Part shown: positions 44,388-54,152 of the stretch, piece after piece
How the letters are laid out: each line of letters begins with the position of its first letter
Numbering within the stretch: the stretch's first letter is position 1
DNA from: Absicoccus intestinalis
Lineage (GTDB): Bacteria; Bacillota_I; Bacilli_A; Erysipelotrichales; Erysipelotrichaceae
Reading direction: 5' to 3'
Assembly (NCBI RefSeq): GCF_033971885.1
Contig: NZ_JALBUS010000006.1
Span: forward strand, 1 to 64,000
Length of the DNA: 64,000 nt
Translations under genes and position numbers: made by a program
The notes under the pieces: generated by a model
What the model saw: the letters and a program-made list of their open reading frames with translations, nothing else
Told to the model about the DNA's origin: nothing
Database searches by the model: none

Positions 44388-45566
44388 TCATTTGTTTGTA
44401 AAAGCTTTGTAAAAATCGCCAACGAAATATAAAGAACCACAAACTAAGGCTCGATCTTTGGTTTTTCGCAACTCGACCATCAATTGTTTTTCATTGATGA
44501 GCGGATACGGCAACGTTTTCAGATCATACAATCGTGATGTATCCATCGACACCAAAGTGATCGGACAATCCAACTTTGCCAATAATGCCAACATCTCTTT
44601 GGCCTTTTTATCTTTTAAGACCGAGAAATAAATATGTCCATCAAAATGGCCCAAGGAAGCAACCAATGCTTCGATGCCTTCTTTATTATGTGCTCCATCT
44701 ACAATGATCAATGGATCTTTTCGGGCAATGGTAAATCGACCCGCCCAATGAAAATGATCGATGACCGATTGAACACAATCTGGATCCAATGTATATCCCA
44801 AATAATTCAAACCTTCTAAAGCGAGGGATATGTTATAAATTTGGTATTTTGGTGGATGCAACACATACATATGATTTTCCCATTCAAAAAGCACTTGATG
44901 ATCATCGGTTTCTTTATAAGGAATTTCCACAAAACCAAGCAACGTCCCCATATAACCAGCTACTTGTTCCATGACCTTTTTGGCATTGGGCTTGGTCTCC
45001 GTGGTTAAGGCCACATACCCCGGTTTAAAGATGCCCGCTTTCTCATAACTGATTTGTTCGATGGTATCCCCTAAGATTGCACAATGTTCCAAACCTACAT
45101 TGGTGATCATGACCAAGTTATAATCCAGGGCCGTCGTGGCATCCAAACGTCCTCCTAACCCCACTTCGATCAGAGCGATGGCCACATTTTGTTCTAAAAA
45201 ATAAGCGATGGCCATCCATAAGTCGATCTCAAACATGGTTAGGTTTTCTTTTTCAAAAAAAGTTTCATATTGCCGATAGATCCGCAACCAATCTTCTTGA
45301 CTGATCATTTTCTCATTGATGCAGATCCGCTCACGATGAGAAACCAAATGCGGCGAAGTAAATACGCCGGTCTTCACTCCTTGATACGACAAGAGCTGAT
45401 TCATCCACGCAACGGTCGATCCCTTCCCATTGGTTCCTCCGACTTGGATCTTTGGCAATTGCGTATGTTGAGGCATTGCTTCACTTAGCCATTGTCGATA
45501 CTGATGAATATCATGATTCAATCCCTTTTTGGTTTCTATATATTTTATTGTTGCTTCATAATCCAT
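44388..45566 (-). CDS. folC: Folylpolyglutamate synthase / dihydrofolate synthase
   Basis: 392 residues of the Mur ligase family. ATP loop IQVGGTNGKGSTVAWM, then GVFTSPHLVSHRERI, MFEIDLWMAIAYF, LIEVGLGGRLDATTALD, VDGAHNKEGIEAL. Adds glutamate to folates and may also form dihydrofolate. The start lies 6 nt after an extended -10 TGTTATAAT with no Shine-Dalgarno, so translation may be leaderless. It heads a run into phoU-phoB-phoR. Confidence 0.93.
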   Translation of the reverse strand: MDYEATIKYIETKKGLNHDIHQYRQWLSEAMPQHTQLPKIQVGGTNGKGSTVAWMNQLLSYQGVKTGVFTSPHLVSHRERICINEKMISQEDWLRIYRQYETFFEKENLTMFEIDLWMAIAYFLEQNVAIALIEVGLGGRLDATTALDYNLVMITNVGLEHCAILGDTIEQISYEKAGIFKPGYVALTTETKPNAKKVMEQVAGYMGTLLGFVEIPYKETDDHQVLFEWENHMYVLHPPKYQIYNISLALEGLNYLGYTLDPDCVQSVIDHFHWAGRFTIARKDPLIIVDGAHNKEGIEALVASLGHFDGHIYFSVLKDKKAKEMLALLAKLDCPITLVSMDTSRLYDLKTLPYPLINEKQLMVELRKTKDRALVCGSLYFVGDFYKAFTNK

Positions 45567-45572
45567 GGTGTT

Positions 45573-45578
45573 ATTATA
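45573..45578 (-). promoter_or_regulatory. Extended -10 of folC (leaderless candidate)
   Basis: Minus strand TGTTATAAT (hexamer 45573-45578), then AACACC and ATG at 45566. The opposite strand reads TTATTATAAC, so the divergent ung promoter shares this DNA. Confidence 0.55.
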
Positions 45579-45598
45579 ACATGTAACGGAGGTCTTTT

Positions 45599-46270
45599 AT
45601 GAAAATGAATAATGATTGGCAAGCTTTATTTGATCAAGAAATCCAAAAAGACTATTTAAAGAAAATTGATTATTTCCTTGCCAAAGAATATAAAACCAAA
45701 CACATTTATCCTGCTGCGCCCAACATCTTCCATGCCTTTCAAAGAACATCTCTAGAACAGACGAAAATCGTCATTCTTGGTCAAGATCCCTATCATGGTC
45801 CTGGCCAAGCCCAGGGATTTAGCTTTAGTGTGCCTGCCGATTTTCGTTTGCCTCCTTCCCTGCAAAATATTTATAAAGAATTAGAAAATGAATATGGCCA
45901 ACCCATCCATCGTAGTGGAGATCTGAGTGATTGGGCCGATCAAGGTGTCTTGCTTCTGAATACCATTTTAACAGTAGAACAGGGCAAGCCTTTGTCACAT
46001 CAGAATATTGGCTGGCAACAGTTCACCAACGAAGCTCTTTCTTGGATCAATAAAAAAGAAGGCCCGGTCGCCTTCTTATTATGGGGAGCCAAAGCCAAAA
46101 GTGTATTGCCGCTTTTGACCAACCCCGATCATTTGATCTTAATGAGTCCGCATCCCAGTCCATTCAGTGCCAATCGTGGTTTCTTTGGCAATAATCATTT
46201 TAAATTAGCCAATGAATATCTGATGGCTCATGGTCAAACCCCGATTCACTGGACCGAATCCAACTTGTAG
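45599..46270 (+). CDS. ung: Uracil-DNA glycosylase
   Basis: 223 residues. Family motifs: ILGQDPYHGPGQAQGFSFSV (water-activating Asp in QDPYHG), GVLLLNTILTV, LLWGAKAK and SPHPSPFSANRGFFGNNHF with the catalytic His in HPSP. Removes uracil from DNA in the first step of base excision repair. Strong site GGAGGTCTTTT. Divergent from folC, convergent with uvrB with stops side by side. Confidence 0.97.
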   Translation: MKMNNDWQALFDQEIQKDYLKKIDYFLAKEYKTKHIYPAAPNIFHAFQRTSLEQTKIVILGQDPYHGPGQAQGFSFSVPADFRLPPSLQNIYKELENEYGQPIHRSGDLSDWADQGVLLLNTILTVEQGKPLSHQNIGWQQFTNEALSWINKKEGPVAFLLWGAKAKSVLPLLTNPDHLILMSPHPSPFSANRGFFGNNHFKLANEYLMAHGQTPIHWTESNL

Positions 46271-48244
46271 TTATTTATCTTCTTGAAGTTCAAATAAAAT
46301 ATCGCGCAATTGGGCAGCCCGTTCAAAATCCAATGTTCGTGCTGCCTCTTTCATTTCTGCACTGATGCTTTGGATCATCTTTTCTTTATCTTTCTTACCA
46401 ATACGACGTCTCTTGAGATATTTCGCCGTCATTTCCTTGGTCTCTTTGGAACGCACTACATCATGAATAGGTTTGATGATCGTTTTTGGTACGATTCCAT
46501 GCGCTTCATTATAAGCCATCTGGATCTTACGACGACGCGCCGTTTCATCCATCGCTGCTTGCATGGATTCCGTGATCGTATCCGCATACATTATGACTTT
46601 TCCTTCGGCATTTCGTGCCGCACGCCCAATGATCTGGATCAGTGAACGACGAGATCGTAAGAATCCTTCTTTGTCTGCATCCAAGATCGCAATCAAACTC
46701 ACTTCTGGAATATCCAGTCCTTCTCGTAACAAGTTGATTCCAACCAATACATCATATTTGCCCGCTCGCAGATCATGAATGATCTCGGTTCGTTCTATGG
46801 TCTTTACTTCATGATGCAACCACGCTACTTTCAGATCCATTTCCTTCAAATACGAAGTCAGATCTTCGGCCATACGCACTGTCAGGGTCGTGATCAATAC
46901 GCGCTGTTTCTTGGCAATTCGCATCTTGATTTCATCCACCAGATCATCCACTTGCCCTTCAATCGGGCGCACTTCTACTTCCGGATCCAACAAGCCCGTT
47001 GGCCGAATGATTTGTTCCACATATTGACCATGGGTTTGTTCCAATTCCCAATCACCGGGTGTGGCCGATACAAAGATGGCTTGATTGATCAAAGACGTAA
47101 ATTCTTCAAAACGTAACGGACGATTGTCTAAGGCACTGGGCAGACGAAAACCATATTCGACCAATACTTTTTTGCGGGCTTGATCGCCATTGTACATACC
47201 TCGTATTTGTGGCAAAGAAACATGACTTTCATCCACGACCAATAAATAGTCTTTGGGAAAGTAATCAAACAAAGTATACGGTCTTTCACCGGGTTTTCGA
47301 CCATCGATATGTCGTGAATAATTCTCAATGCCGGGACAAAATCCCAATTCGCGTAAGGCTTCGATATCGTAGCGACAACGTTGTTCCAAGCGTTCTTTTT
47401 CTAAGGGTTTATCGGCTTTCTCAAAATAGTCCAAGCGATCTTCTAATTCGGCTTCGATCGTATCGGCGGCATGGTGGATCACATCCATGCTGGAAGCATA
47501 GGCATGGGCTGGATAGATCACATACAATTGATACGATTCATTGACTTTTCCCGTTATCGGATCCACTTCACTGATACGGTCAATTTCATCGCCAAAGAAT
47601 TCCACACGAATCAAATATTTATCGGTATGTCCTGGGGTAATTTCGATGACATCGCCACGTACCCGAAAGGTACCAGGCAGTGGATCGGTATCATTGCGCT
47701 TATATTGTTGGCCGACCAGCTGCATCATAAAATCATTTCGTTCGATTTCATCACCCACATGGATCGTAAACAACATATGACGATAATGATCCGGGTTGGA
47801 AGCACCATAGATCGATGCGACAGAAGCGACAATGATGGTATCTCTTCGTTCCAAGACACTATTGACTGCAGCCATGCGCAACATGTCCAATTCTTCATTG
47901 GTCTTCGTGCTTTTATCAATATACGTATCGGTTTTGGGAAGATACGCTTCGGGTTGATAATAGTCAAAATAGGAAACAAAGTATTCGACCCGATTGTGCG
48001 GAAAGAATTCCTTGAATTCCGAATACAATTGGCCAGCCAAGGTCTTATTGTGTGCAAACACGAGGGTGGGTCGATTGACTTGTGCAATCACATTGGAAAT
48101 AGTAAATGTCTTTCCGGTACCGGTTGCACCCATCAAAACTTGGTACTTCTTTTTTTCTTTTAATCCTTCCACCAGCGATTGAATGGCTTGGGGCTGATCA
48201 CCACTGGGTTGATAATCCGAAACCAATTCAAATGTATCCTTCAT
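46271..48244 (-). CDS. uvrB: Excinuclease ABC subunit B
   Basis: 657 residues, standard length. Walker A GATGTGKTF, beta-hairpin region YFVSYFDYYQPEAYLPKTDTYI (split), helicase motifs DESHVSLPQIRG, SATPGDWEL, GINLLREGLDIPEVSLIAILDADKEGFLRS (split) and QIIGRAARN, and a C-terminal UVR domain (~625-655). DNA damage verification in nucleotide excision repair. Strong GGAGGGTTT site. It starts 8 nt after the S41 protease gene ends, so these two form an operon. Confidence 0.98.
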   Translation of the reverse strand: MKDTFELVSDYQPSGDQPQAIQSLVEGLKEKKKYQVLMGATGTGKTFTISNVIAQVNRPTLVFAHNKTLAGQLYSEFKEFFPHNRVEYFVSYFDYYQPEAYLPKTDTYIDKSTKTNEELDMLRMAAVNSVLERRDTIIVASVASIYGASNPDHYRHMLFTIHVGDEIERNDFMMQLVGQQYKRNDTDPLPGTFRVRGDVIEITPGHTDKYLIRVEFFGDEIDRISEVDPITGKVNESYQLYVIYPAHAYASSMDVIHHAADTIEAELEDRLDYFEKADKPLEKERLEQRCRYDIEALRELGFCPGIENYSRHIDGRKPGERPYTLFDYFPKDYLLVVDESHVSLPQIRGMYNGDQARKKVLVEYGFRLPSALDNRPLRFEEFTSLINQAIFVSATPGDWELEQTHGQYVEQIIRPTGLLDPEVEVRPIEGQVDDLVDEIKMRIAKKQRVLITTLTVRMAEDLTSYLKEMDLKVAWLHHEVKTIERTEIIHDLRAGKYDVLVGINLLREGLDIPEVSLIAILDADKEGFLRSRRSLIQIIGRAARNAEGKVIMYADTITESMQAAMDETARRRKIQMAYNEAHGIVPKTIIKPIHDVVRSKETKEMTAKYLKRRRIGKKDKEKMIQSISAEMKEAARTLDFERAAQLRDILFELQEDK

Positions 48245-48252
48245 AAACCCTC

Positions 48253-49647
48253 CTATTGTGCCAATTGGACAGCTTTCACATATTGTGGATCTTCACTATA
48301 TTCATTCGCATAGACTTGTTGGGAAATCACTTCCAATAAGGTATCCCAAGTGGTTTTGTCACAAATACCAGTTGCGTCTAGATCATGATCCCTTTGAAAT
48401 TGTTTGAGTGCTTGCGCACTTTGTTCACTAAAATACGTATCGGTCCGATCCACATCATAGCCTAGATATTTTAAATAGGTTTGAAGCGCTTTGGCATTGG
48501 TGTAAACATGGTCTGCTTTCATGGTGGCTGTTTTTTTCATTTCTTTATAATTTACCTTTGTCACATCCAAAGGTTGTACTTCTACATCGGGTTTCCATCC
48601 TTTATTATTGATGGAATCGCCATTTGGATCCAGCCATTCGGCAACCGTGTATTTCATGGATGTTCCATCTTCAAAAGAAACTTGCGTTTGTTCCGTGCCT
48701 TTGCCATAGGTTGTGGTGCCGACCGTAGTCACTTTATTGCCCAAGCCGGCTTTTAAAGCCCCAATCACAACTTCCGAAGCACTGGCCGTATCTTCATTTT
48801 GGAGAACGATGATCGTATCCATCTTGATTTGTTTAAAGTGATCGTTGGTGCGCGTCTTGGTGATCTTTCCTTGACTGTCTTTTTCTTCAAATACGACGGA
48901 ATGAGCCGGCAATAAAACCGATGCCACTTCTTGGGCAGCCACTAAATAGCCACCGCCATTGTTGCGCAGATCCAAAACGATCGAGCTCACGCCTTGTTTA
49001 TGAGCGCGTTCGACGGCATTTTCAAAACTGGAACCGGTATGAGAGGAAAAACTGGATATCCCGATGATGGCGACATGGCCACTCAATCGATAAGTGACAC
49101 TCGCATCAAAAGCGGTCGGTTTGATCTTGGTGGTCTTATTTTTTTCATTGCGAATCAAATGAACCGTGACTTTCTTCGTTTGTTTCTTGATGTATTTGAC
49201 AACGGCATCTGCTCCTTTTTTTGCACAAACTTGATCATTGACTGCCGTAATGATATCGCCTTGTTGCAGGCCCGCTTGATCAGCAGCGGAATCAATGAAT
49301 ACCGATCGGATCACGATGTTGCCATCACCATTGACATAATAACTAAAGCCAAGTCCGGATGAACTTCCTTCCAATGTTTGGGCAAATTGTTTGGATTGCT
49401 TCAAATTAAAATAATTAGTGTGAGGATCTTTTTCCAGGGTAGTCATTCCCGTAATGGCTTGTTCCATCAAGGTCTGATCTAAATTCTTGGTCTTATTGGC
49501 GTAGTACCATTTTTTGGTCAAGATGGAATAAATCGCATCAAATTTATTTTGCTCATCGGTCGAGGTTGCTTTTTGGGGCAGGAACATGCCAGCCCCAAAA
49601 CTGATCACACACGCAATCACGAGTATCCATTTGTATTTTTTCGTCAT
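48253..49647 (-). CDS. S41 family C-terminal processing peptidase with peptidoglycan-binding domain
   Basis: 464 residues. N-terminal signal or anchor helix (~6-25), PDZ (~95-175: GLGFSYYVNGDGNIVI ... ADQAGLQQGDIITAV), S41 core with NNGGG, catalytic Ser in NEDTASASEVV and Lys in TTYGKGTEQ, and a C-terminal PG_binding_1 domain (~385-450: LQTYLKYLGYDVDRTDTYF, ALKQFQRDHDLDATG). CtpB-like; acts outside the membrane on exported proteins. In an operon with uvrB. Confidence 0.93.
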   Translation of the reverse strand: MTKKYKWILVIACVISFGAGMFLPQKATSTDEQNKFDAIYSILTKKWYYANKTKNLDQTLMEQAITGMTTLEKDPHTNYFNLKQSKQFAQTLEGSSSGLGFSYYVNGDGNIVIRSVFIDSAADQAGLQQGDIITAVNDQVCAKKGADAVVKYIKKQTKKVTVHLIRNEKNKTTKIKPTAFDASVTYRLSGHVAIIGISSFSSHTGSSFENAVERAHKQGVSSIVLDLRNNGGGYLVAAQEVASVLLPAHSVVFEEKDSQGKITKTRTNDHFKQIKMDTIIVLQNEDTASASEVVIGALKAGLGNKVTTVGTTTYGKGTEQTQVSFEDGTSMKYTVAEWLDPNGDSINNKGWKPDVEVQPLDVTKVNYKEMKKTATMKADHVYTNAKALQTYLKYLGYDVDRTDTYFSEQSAQALKQFQRDHDLDATGICDKTTWDTLLEVISQQVYANEYSEDPQYVKAVQLAQ

Positions 49648-49701
49648 CGAAACAGTTCCTCCTGTTTGTCTTGTTTATTGTACCATGCACGTCAACCATC
49701 C

Positions 49702-49726
49702 AAAAAAGGCATCGAAGTTCGATGTC
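49702..49726 (-). terminator. Terminator of the tetrapyrrole operon
   Basis: Minus strand ACATCGAA-C-TTCGATG followed by CCTTTTTTG directly after the hemL stop codon. Confidence 0.75.
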
Positions 49727-50986
49727 TTATACATATTCTTGAATGATTTGAATGGTCTTTTGGATATCCTTTTGATCGTGGGCATCGGAAATAAACATCG
49801 CTTCAAATTGGCTGGGTGCCACATAAATGCCATGATCCAATAGGGTATGGAAATAGTTCGCAAAGGCTTGGGTATCACTGGTTTTTGCACTTTGATAATC
49901 GACAACTTCTTGATTCGTAAAGAAGACGCTCATCAATGATCCGACCTGATTGACTGTATAGCTTTTCTTTCGATAGGCTTGGGCCAATTGCTTCGCTTTT
50001 TGATCGATGCGTTCATAGATATCTGGATCCGCCATTAATATCTTTAAGGTCTCGATTCCAGCGGTGGTCGCAATGGGATTGCCCGATAAGGTTCCTGCTT
50101 GATAGACCGAGCCGATGGGTGCGATCACATCCATAATTTCTTTTTTGCCGCCATAGGCAGCTAAAGGCATACCACCCCCAATGATCTTTCCAAAGGTTGC
50201 CATATCGGGTTGGATACCATAATATTGACTGGCACCGCCTAGAGCTAATCGGAATCCGGTGATTACTTCATCAAAGATCAAAACGGTATCATAGCTTTGG
50301 GTGATCTTTCGTAAAAATTGTAAATAGCCAGGTTTGGGTGGAACTACACCCATATTGGCCGCTACGGGTTCAATGATCAGAGCGGCAATTTGATGGGGAT
50401 ATCGTTCAAACAATTGTTGGATGGCTTTTTCATCATTGTATGGCGCCAATAGCGTTGTTTTCGTATATCCTTCGGGTACGCCATCGCTATTCGCTACGGC
50501 TTGGGTCAATAAACCCGAACCGGCTTTAACCAATAAGCCATCGGAATGGCCATGATAACACCCTATACATTTGATGATGTAATCGCGGTGGGTATACCCA
50601 CGTGCGGCACGAATCGCACTCATACAGGCTTCCGTTCCACTACTGACTAAGCGTAATTTTTCAACAGCTGGATACGCCTGTTGGACCAATTGGGCCAATT
50701 CACTTTCTTTTTGGGTGGGGGCCCCAAACGTTAATCCTTGGCTACATGCTTTTTGTACCGCTTGGATAACTTGCGGATGGGCATGTCCTAAAATGCCGGG
50801 TCCCCAACTACAGACATAATCAATAAACGTATTGCCATCGATATCCATCACCTTGTCCCCTTGCGCATGATCAATAAATAAAGGCGTACCACCGACGGAT
50901 TGAAACGCACGTACGGGTGAATTAACTCCACCTGGCATCAATTCAGAAGCCTGCGCAAAGGCTTTTTCGGAATGGTCAAAATGCAT
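49727..50986 (-). CDS. hemL: Glutamate-1-semialdehyde 2,1-aminomutase
   Basis: 419 residues. Motifs: SELMPGGVNSPVRAF, DYVCSWGPGILGHAHP, SSGTEACMSAIRAARGYT, LIFDEVITGFRLALGG and TFGKIIGGGMPLAAYGG with the PLP Lys. Makes 5-aminolevulinate from glutamate-1-semialdehyde, the product of HemA. Start at 50986, overlapping hemB by 11 nt; a GTG three codons upstream is also in frame. Last gene of the operon. Confidence 0.96.
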   Translation of the reverse strand: MHFDHSEKAFAQASELMPGGVNSPVRAFQSVGGTPLFIDHAQGDKVMDIDGNTFIDYVCSWGPGILGHAHPQVIQAVQKACSQGLTFGAPTQKESELAQLVQQAYPAVEKLRLVSSGTEACMSAIRAARGYTHRDYIIKCIGCYHGHSDGLLVKAGSGLLTQAVANSDGVPEGYTKTTLLAPYNDEKAIQQLFERYPHQIAALIIEPVAANMGVVPPKPGYLQFLRKITQSYDTVLIFDEVITGFRLALGGASQYYGIQPDMATFGKIIGGGMPLAAYGGKKEIMDVIAPIGSVYQAGTLSGNPIATTAGIETLKILMADPDIYERIDQKAKQLAQAYRKKSYTVNQVGSLMSVFFTNQEVVDYQSAKTSDTQAFANYFHTLLDHGIYVAPSQFEAMFISDAHDQKDIQKTIQIIQEYV

Positions 50987-51956
50987 AGACTTCACCCGTT
51001 TCTAACCAATGGGCCATCTCTAAGGCATGATAGGTAATGATGATTTGTGCACCCGCTCGTTTCATGGCCATCAAATTTTCACATACGATACGTTTTTCAT
51101 CGATCATTCCAGCTTTGGCAGCGGCTTTGACCATGGCATATTCCCCACTGACATTATAGACAGCCAAAGGTACATCATATTGTTCCGATACGGCTTTGAC
51201 CACATCCAAATAGGCCAATGCAGGTTTGACCATGACAATGTCAGCGCCCATATCGATATCATTCTCTACTTCGCGAACGCCTTCTTTTCCATTGCGTGGA
51301 TCCATTTGATACGATCGACGATCCCCGAAACAAGGAGCAGACCCAGCCGCATCTCGGAAAGGTGAATAATAGCCCGATGCATATTTTGCGCTATAGCCCA
51401 TGATCGGTGTTTGATAAAAACCATGGGCATCCAAGGCTTGGCGAATGGCGGTGATGTCGCCATCCATCATATCGCTAGGTGCAACTATGTCGGCACCAGC
51501 TTGGACACAGCACACGGCCATCTTGGCCAATAACGGTAAGGTCTCATCGTTTAATATGGTATGTTCATGTACCAAGCCACAATGTCCATGATCGGTATAT
51601 TCACATAAACATACATCCGCAACCACCAATTGATGTGGTAACTTCGATTTGATATAGGTAATGGCTTGTGCCAAGATGCCCTGGGGATCGTAGGCGGCAG
51701 ATCCTACGGCATCTTTATGAGCGGGTACGCCAAATAATAAGATACCGGAGATACCGGATGCTTGTACGCGTTCTAATTCTTCATCGATGCGATCCAAGGA
51801 ATAGCGATAAATGCCTGGCATCGTGTCAATAGGTTCTTTGACGTTGGTGCCTTCGACCACAAATAGGGGATAAATCAGATCTTTTGGATCCAGTCGGGTC
51901 TCACAGACTAAATTGCGTAAGGTCTCATTTTGACGGAGACGACGAAATCGTTTCAT
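50976..51956 (-). CDS. hemB: Delta-aminolevulinic acid dehydratase (porphobilinogen synthase)
   Basis: 326 residues. Joins two 5-aminolevulinate to porphobilinogen. Active-site features: VCLCEYTDHGHCG (metal-binding Cys), GYSAKYASGYYSPFRDAAGSAP (Schiff-base Lys, split), VKPALAYLDV, and YNVSGEYAM (second Lys region is VKAAAKAG). The start at 51956 (MKRFRRLRQ) lies 6 nt after GGAGGA; the ATG two codons earlier abuts the Shine-Dalgarno. Overlaps the cobA-hemD stop by 4 nt. Confidence 0.96.
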   Translation of the reverse strand: MKRFRRLRQNETLRNLVCETRLDPKDLIYPLFVVEGTNVKEPIDTMPGIYRYSLDRIDEELERVQASGISGILLFGVPAHKDAVGSAAYDPQGILAQAITYIKSKLPHQLVVADVCLCEYTDHGHCGLVHEHTILNDETLPLLAKMAVCCVQAGADIVAPSDMMDGDITAIRQALDAHGFYQTPIMGYSAKYASGYYSPFRDAAGSAPCFGDRRSYQMDPRNGKEGVREVENDIDMGADIVMVKPALAYLDVVKAVSEQYDVPLAVYNVSGEYAMVKAAAKAGMIDEKRIVCENLMAMKRAGAQIIITYHALEMAHWLETGEVYAF

Positions 51957-53332
51957 AAACATTCCTCCAATTTCTGTATCAAACTTGAAATGGTTGCTTG
52001 TTGAGCAACTTGTATATTTTGTATATGATGGGCAGCCAGAGCCGCTTGTGTATAGGGTCCAATAGCCAAGACTTGCGTGTGTGAATCGATTTGTCCGTCG
52101 TGTTGAAAAAAAGCGTGAACCCCTTGAGCACTACCAAAAATCGCAAAGTCTTCATGAATATCTTGCACAGGACCAATGGTCGTATCATAGATGGGAATCT
52201 GGGTATAGTCAATGCCGGCTGCATCCAATCGCCTAGACAATACCGAATTCCCTTTTTGGGCTCGTAAGATCAATAGGTTGGCATCGGGCCATTCACATAA
52301 AAGATCCGCCAATCCATCGGATGTATAGGTCGATGGAATATGGTCTGCATGGATTCGATAGGTATCATATAAATACTTGGCGCTGCTCGGGCCGATGGTC
52401 ACAAATTGGAGATGGCTGATTTCACGCACATCATCCACCATTTGGAACAGACCATCGATAACTGCTTTTCCAGTCAAGACCACATGACTATAGGCATGAA
52501 AATCGATTTTCTTAGGGCTATGATAGACAATTTGTACATACGCTTGTCGACTACATGGGATCGGGCATTGGTCTTGAAAGGTGCGGGTAAAATGGTCCGT
52601 GCCACAAACCACGACGCTTGGGGCCTTTGTGCGAAGATCCAAAGCAGCAACTTGTCCGATGACAAGGATGGCTGGAGTCCCGATTTGAGGATCTTTTAGT
52701 GCCGCTTTGATCGTTTCTAAGGTACAGTTCTTGCGATAGGCATCGTGTCGCGTACCGCGGCAAAGGATCGCCACCGGAGTAGAGCCGGGTTTTCCATTTT
52801 GGATCAGATCATCGGCAATTTGAGCGGCGTTGCCAACACTCATCAAAAAGACCAAGGTGCCGGGTAGTTGGGCGTATGGAGCCACATCCACTTTTCCGGT
52901 TCGAGTATGACCAGTGATCACACTAAAACTACGACTGATCGATCGATGCGTCAAGGGAATTCCCATGGTTTCCGGTACGGCAATGGCACTGGAAATGCCG
53001 GGAATCACTTCGTAGGGAATCTTTGCTTGGGCCAAGGCCATGCATTCTTCGCCGCCGCGGCCAAACACAAAGGGATCGCCGCCTTTTAAGCGTACAACGA
53101 TCGAGGTCTTGCCTTTTTCAATCAATAATTGATTGATGGCTTCTTGGGATAGTGCATGTTGGCCGGCTCGTTTGCCCACATACATGGTTTCGGCCTTGGT
53201 TTGTTCGAGAATGGTTGCATCCACCAAGGCATCGTAAATCAATACATCACAGATTTGGATCAGATGTCGCACTTGGACGCTCATCAAATCTAGATTGCCG
53301 GGTCCTGCTCCGCATAGATAGACTTTACCCAT
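51953..53332 (-). CDS. Fused uroporphyrinogen-III C-methyltransferase / uroporphyrinogen-III synthase
   Basis: 459 residues. The N-terminal ~240 are a SUMT (CobA) domain: VYLCGAGPGNLDLMSVQ, VVRLKGGDPFVFGRGGEE, EVIPGISSAIAVPE, GIPLTHRSISRSF. The C-terminal ~215 are HemD-like uroporphyrinogen-III synthase (less conserved: VTIGPSSAKYLYDTYRIHADHIP, FGSAQGVHAFF). It closes the tetrapyrrole ring and methylates it to precorrin-2. Start at 53332, overlapping hemC by 8 nt. Such fusions are known in Clostridia. Confidence 0.94.
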   Translation of the reverse strand: MGKVYLCGAGPGNLDLMSVQVRHLIQICDVLIYDALVDATILEQTKAETMYVGKRAGQHALSQEAINQLLIEKGKTSIVVRLKGGDPFVFGRGGEECMALAQAKIPYEVIPGISSAIAVPETMGIPLTHRSISRSFSVITGHTRTGKVDVAPYAQLPGTLVFLMSVGNAAQIADDLIQNGKPGSTPVAILCRGTRHDAYRKNCTLETIKAALKDPQIGTPAILVIGQVAALDLRTKAPSVVVCGTDHFTRTFQDQCPIPCSRQAYVQIVYHSPKKIDFHAYSHVVLTGKAVIDGLFQMVDDVREISHLQFVTIGPSSAKYLYDTYRIHADHIPSTYTSDGLADLLCEWPDANLLILRAQKGNSVLSRRLDAAGIDYTQIPIYDTTIGPVQDIHEDFAIFGSAQGVHAFFQHDGQIDSHTQVLAIGPYTQAALAAHHIQNIQVAQQATISSLIQKLEECL

Positions 53333-54152
53333 AGAGAATACCTGCCATTTCTTGCATACAAGCATCGACCTGGTCTAGCTTGGTTTGGCGTGTAAGAATG
53401 GGCGAATCTTGATAAAACGCTTGAATTTGGAGAGTCTGATCATCGATCCATTGAGCATAGGCACTGGCGGCATCGTGACAATCTGCATGCATCAAAGCCA
53501 TCAATTTGCGTTCGGTATCAAATAGGACATGGGTCTTTTTATCGTCAATGTCTTTGGGTAATGTGAATCCCGCTTTGGTTTCGATGGCAATGATTCCTTG
53601 TGCCGTAGCGGGCAGGATATCCAAAGCTTGAACAACATAAGAGCTCAAATCGATGTGCAAGCGATCCAATCCGGCTTGGGCAAGAATGAGACCGTCATAA
53701 TCGCCTTCTTCTAATTTTCGCAGGCGGGTCTCTACATTGCCACGAATCGTCTTGATCTGACAAGTGGGATCGATGCGAGTATATAGCTGGGCGCGTCGGG
53801 GGCTGGATGTGCCAATGATCGCACCGGGTTGGATCTTGGTCTTGGAAATTAATAAATCAGCCGGATTGGCTCGAGCTAATACAGCAGGTACCGCAAAGCC
53901 ATCTCTGATTTGACTGGGCATGTCCTTGCCACTATGGACAGCCATATCGATTTGATCATTCAATAAAGCTTGTTCAAACGCGGAAATAAATAAGCCTTTG
54001 CCACCAATGGATGCCAAAGATCGATCTTGAATCTGATCACCTTTGGAGATAATGGGTACGATTTGGACGGGGACTTGTAGCGCATCCACGACCATTTGTG
54101 TCTGGATCGTTGCTAGGGGTGATGTTCGTGTACCAATTCGTAATTTAGTCAT
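53325..54152 (-). CDS. hemC: Hydroxymethylbilane synthase
   Basis: 275 residues, somewhat short for the family (~310). Motifs: RIGTRTSPLATIQT, GGKGLFISAFEQALL, DMAVHSGKDMPS, GTSSPRRAQL, TIRGNVETRLRKLEEGDYDGLILAQAGL. The dipyrromethane-cofactor Cys is in ADCHDAASAYA, although the usual GGCxxP context has changed. Polymerises four porphobilinogens. Start ATG overlaps sirC by 8 nt. Confidence 0.94.
   Translation of the reverse strand: MTKLRIGTRTSPLATIQTQMVVDALQVPVQIVPIISKGDQIQDRSLASIGGKGLFISAFEQALLNDQIDMAVHSGKDMPSQIRDGFAVPAVLARANPADLLISKTKIQPGAIIGTSSPRRAQLYTRIDPTCQIKTIRGNVETRLRKLEEGDYDGLILAQAGLDRLHIDLSSYVVQALDILPATAQGIIAIETKAGFTLPKDIDDKKTHVLFDTERKLMALMHADCHDAASAYAQWIDDQTLQIQAFYQDSPILTRQTKLDQVDACMQEMAGILYG

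Noticed and set aside
47471..48163. 230-codon open frame antisense to uvrB
   Set aside because: Composition is that of a shadow frame; uvrB on the other strand has all family motifs, and there is no ribosome site.
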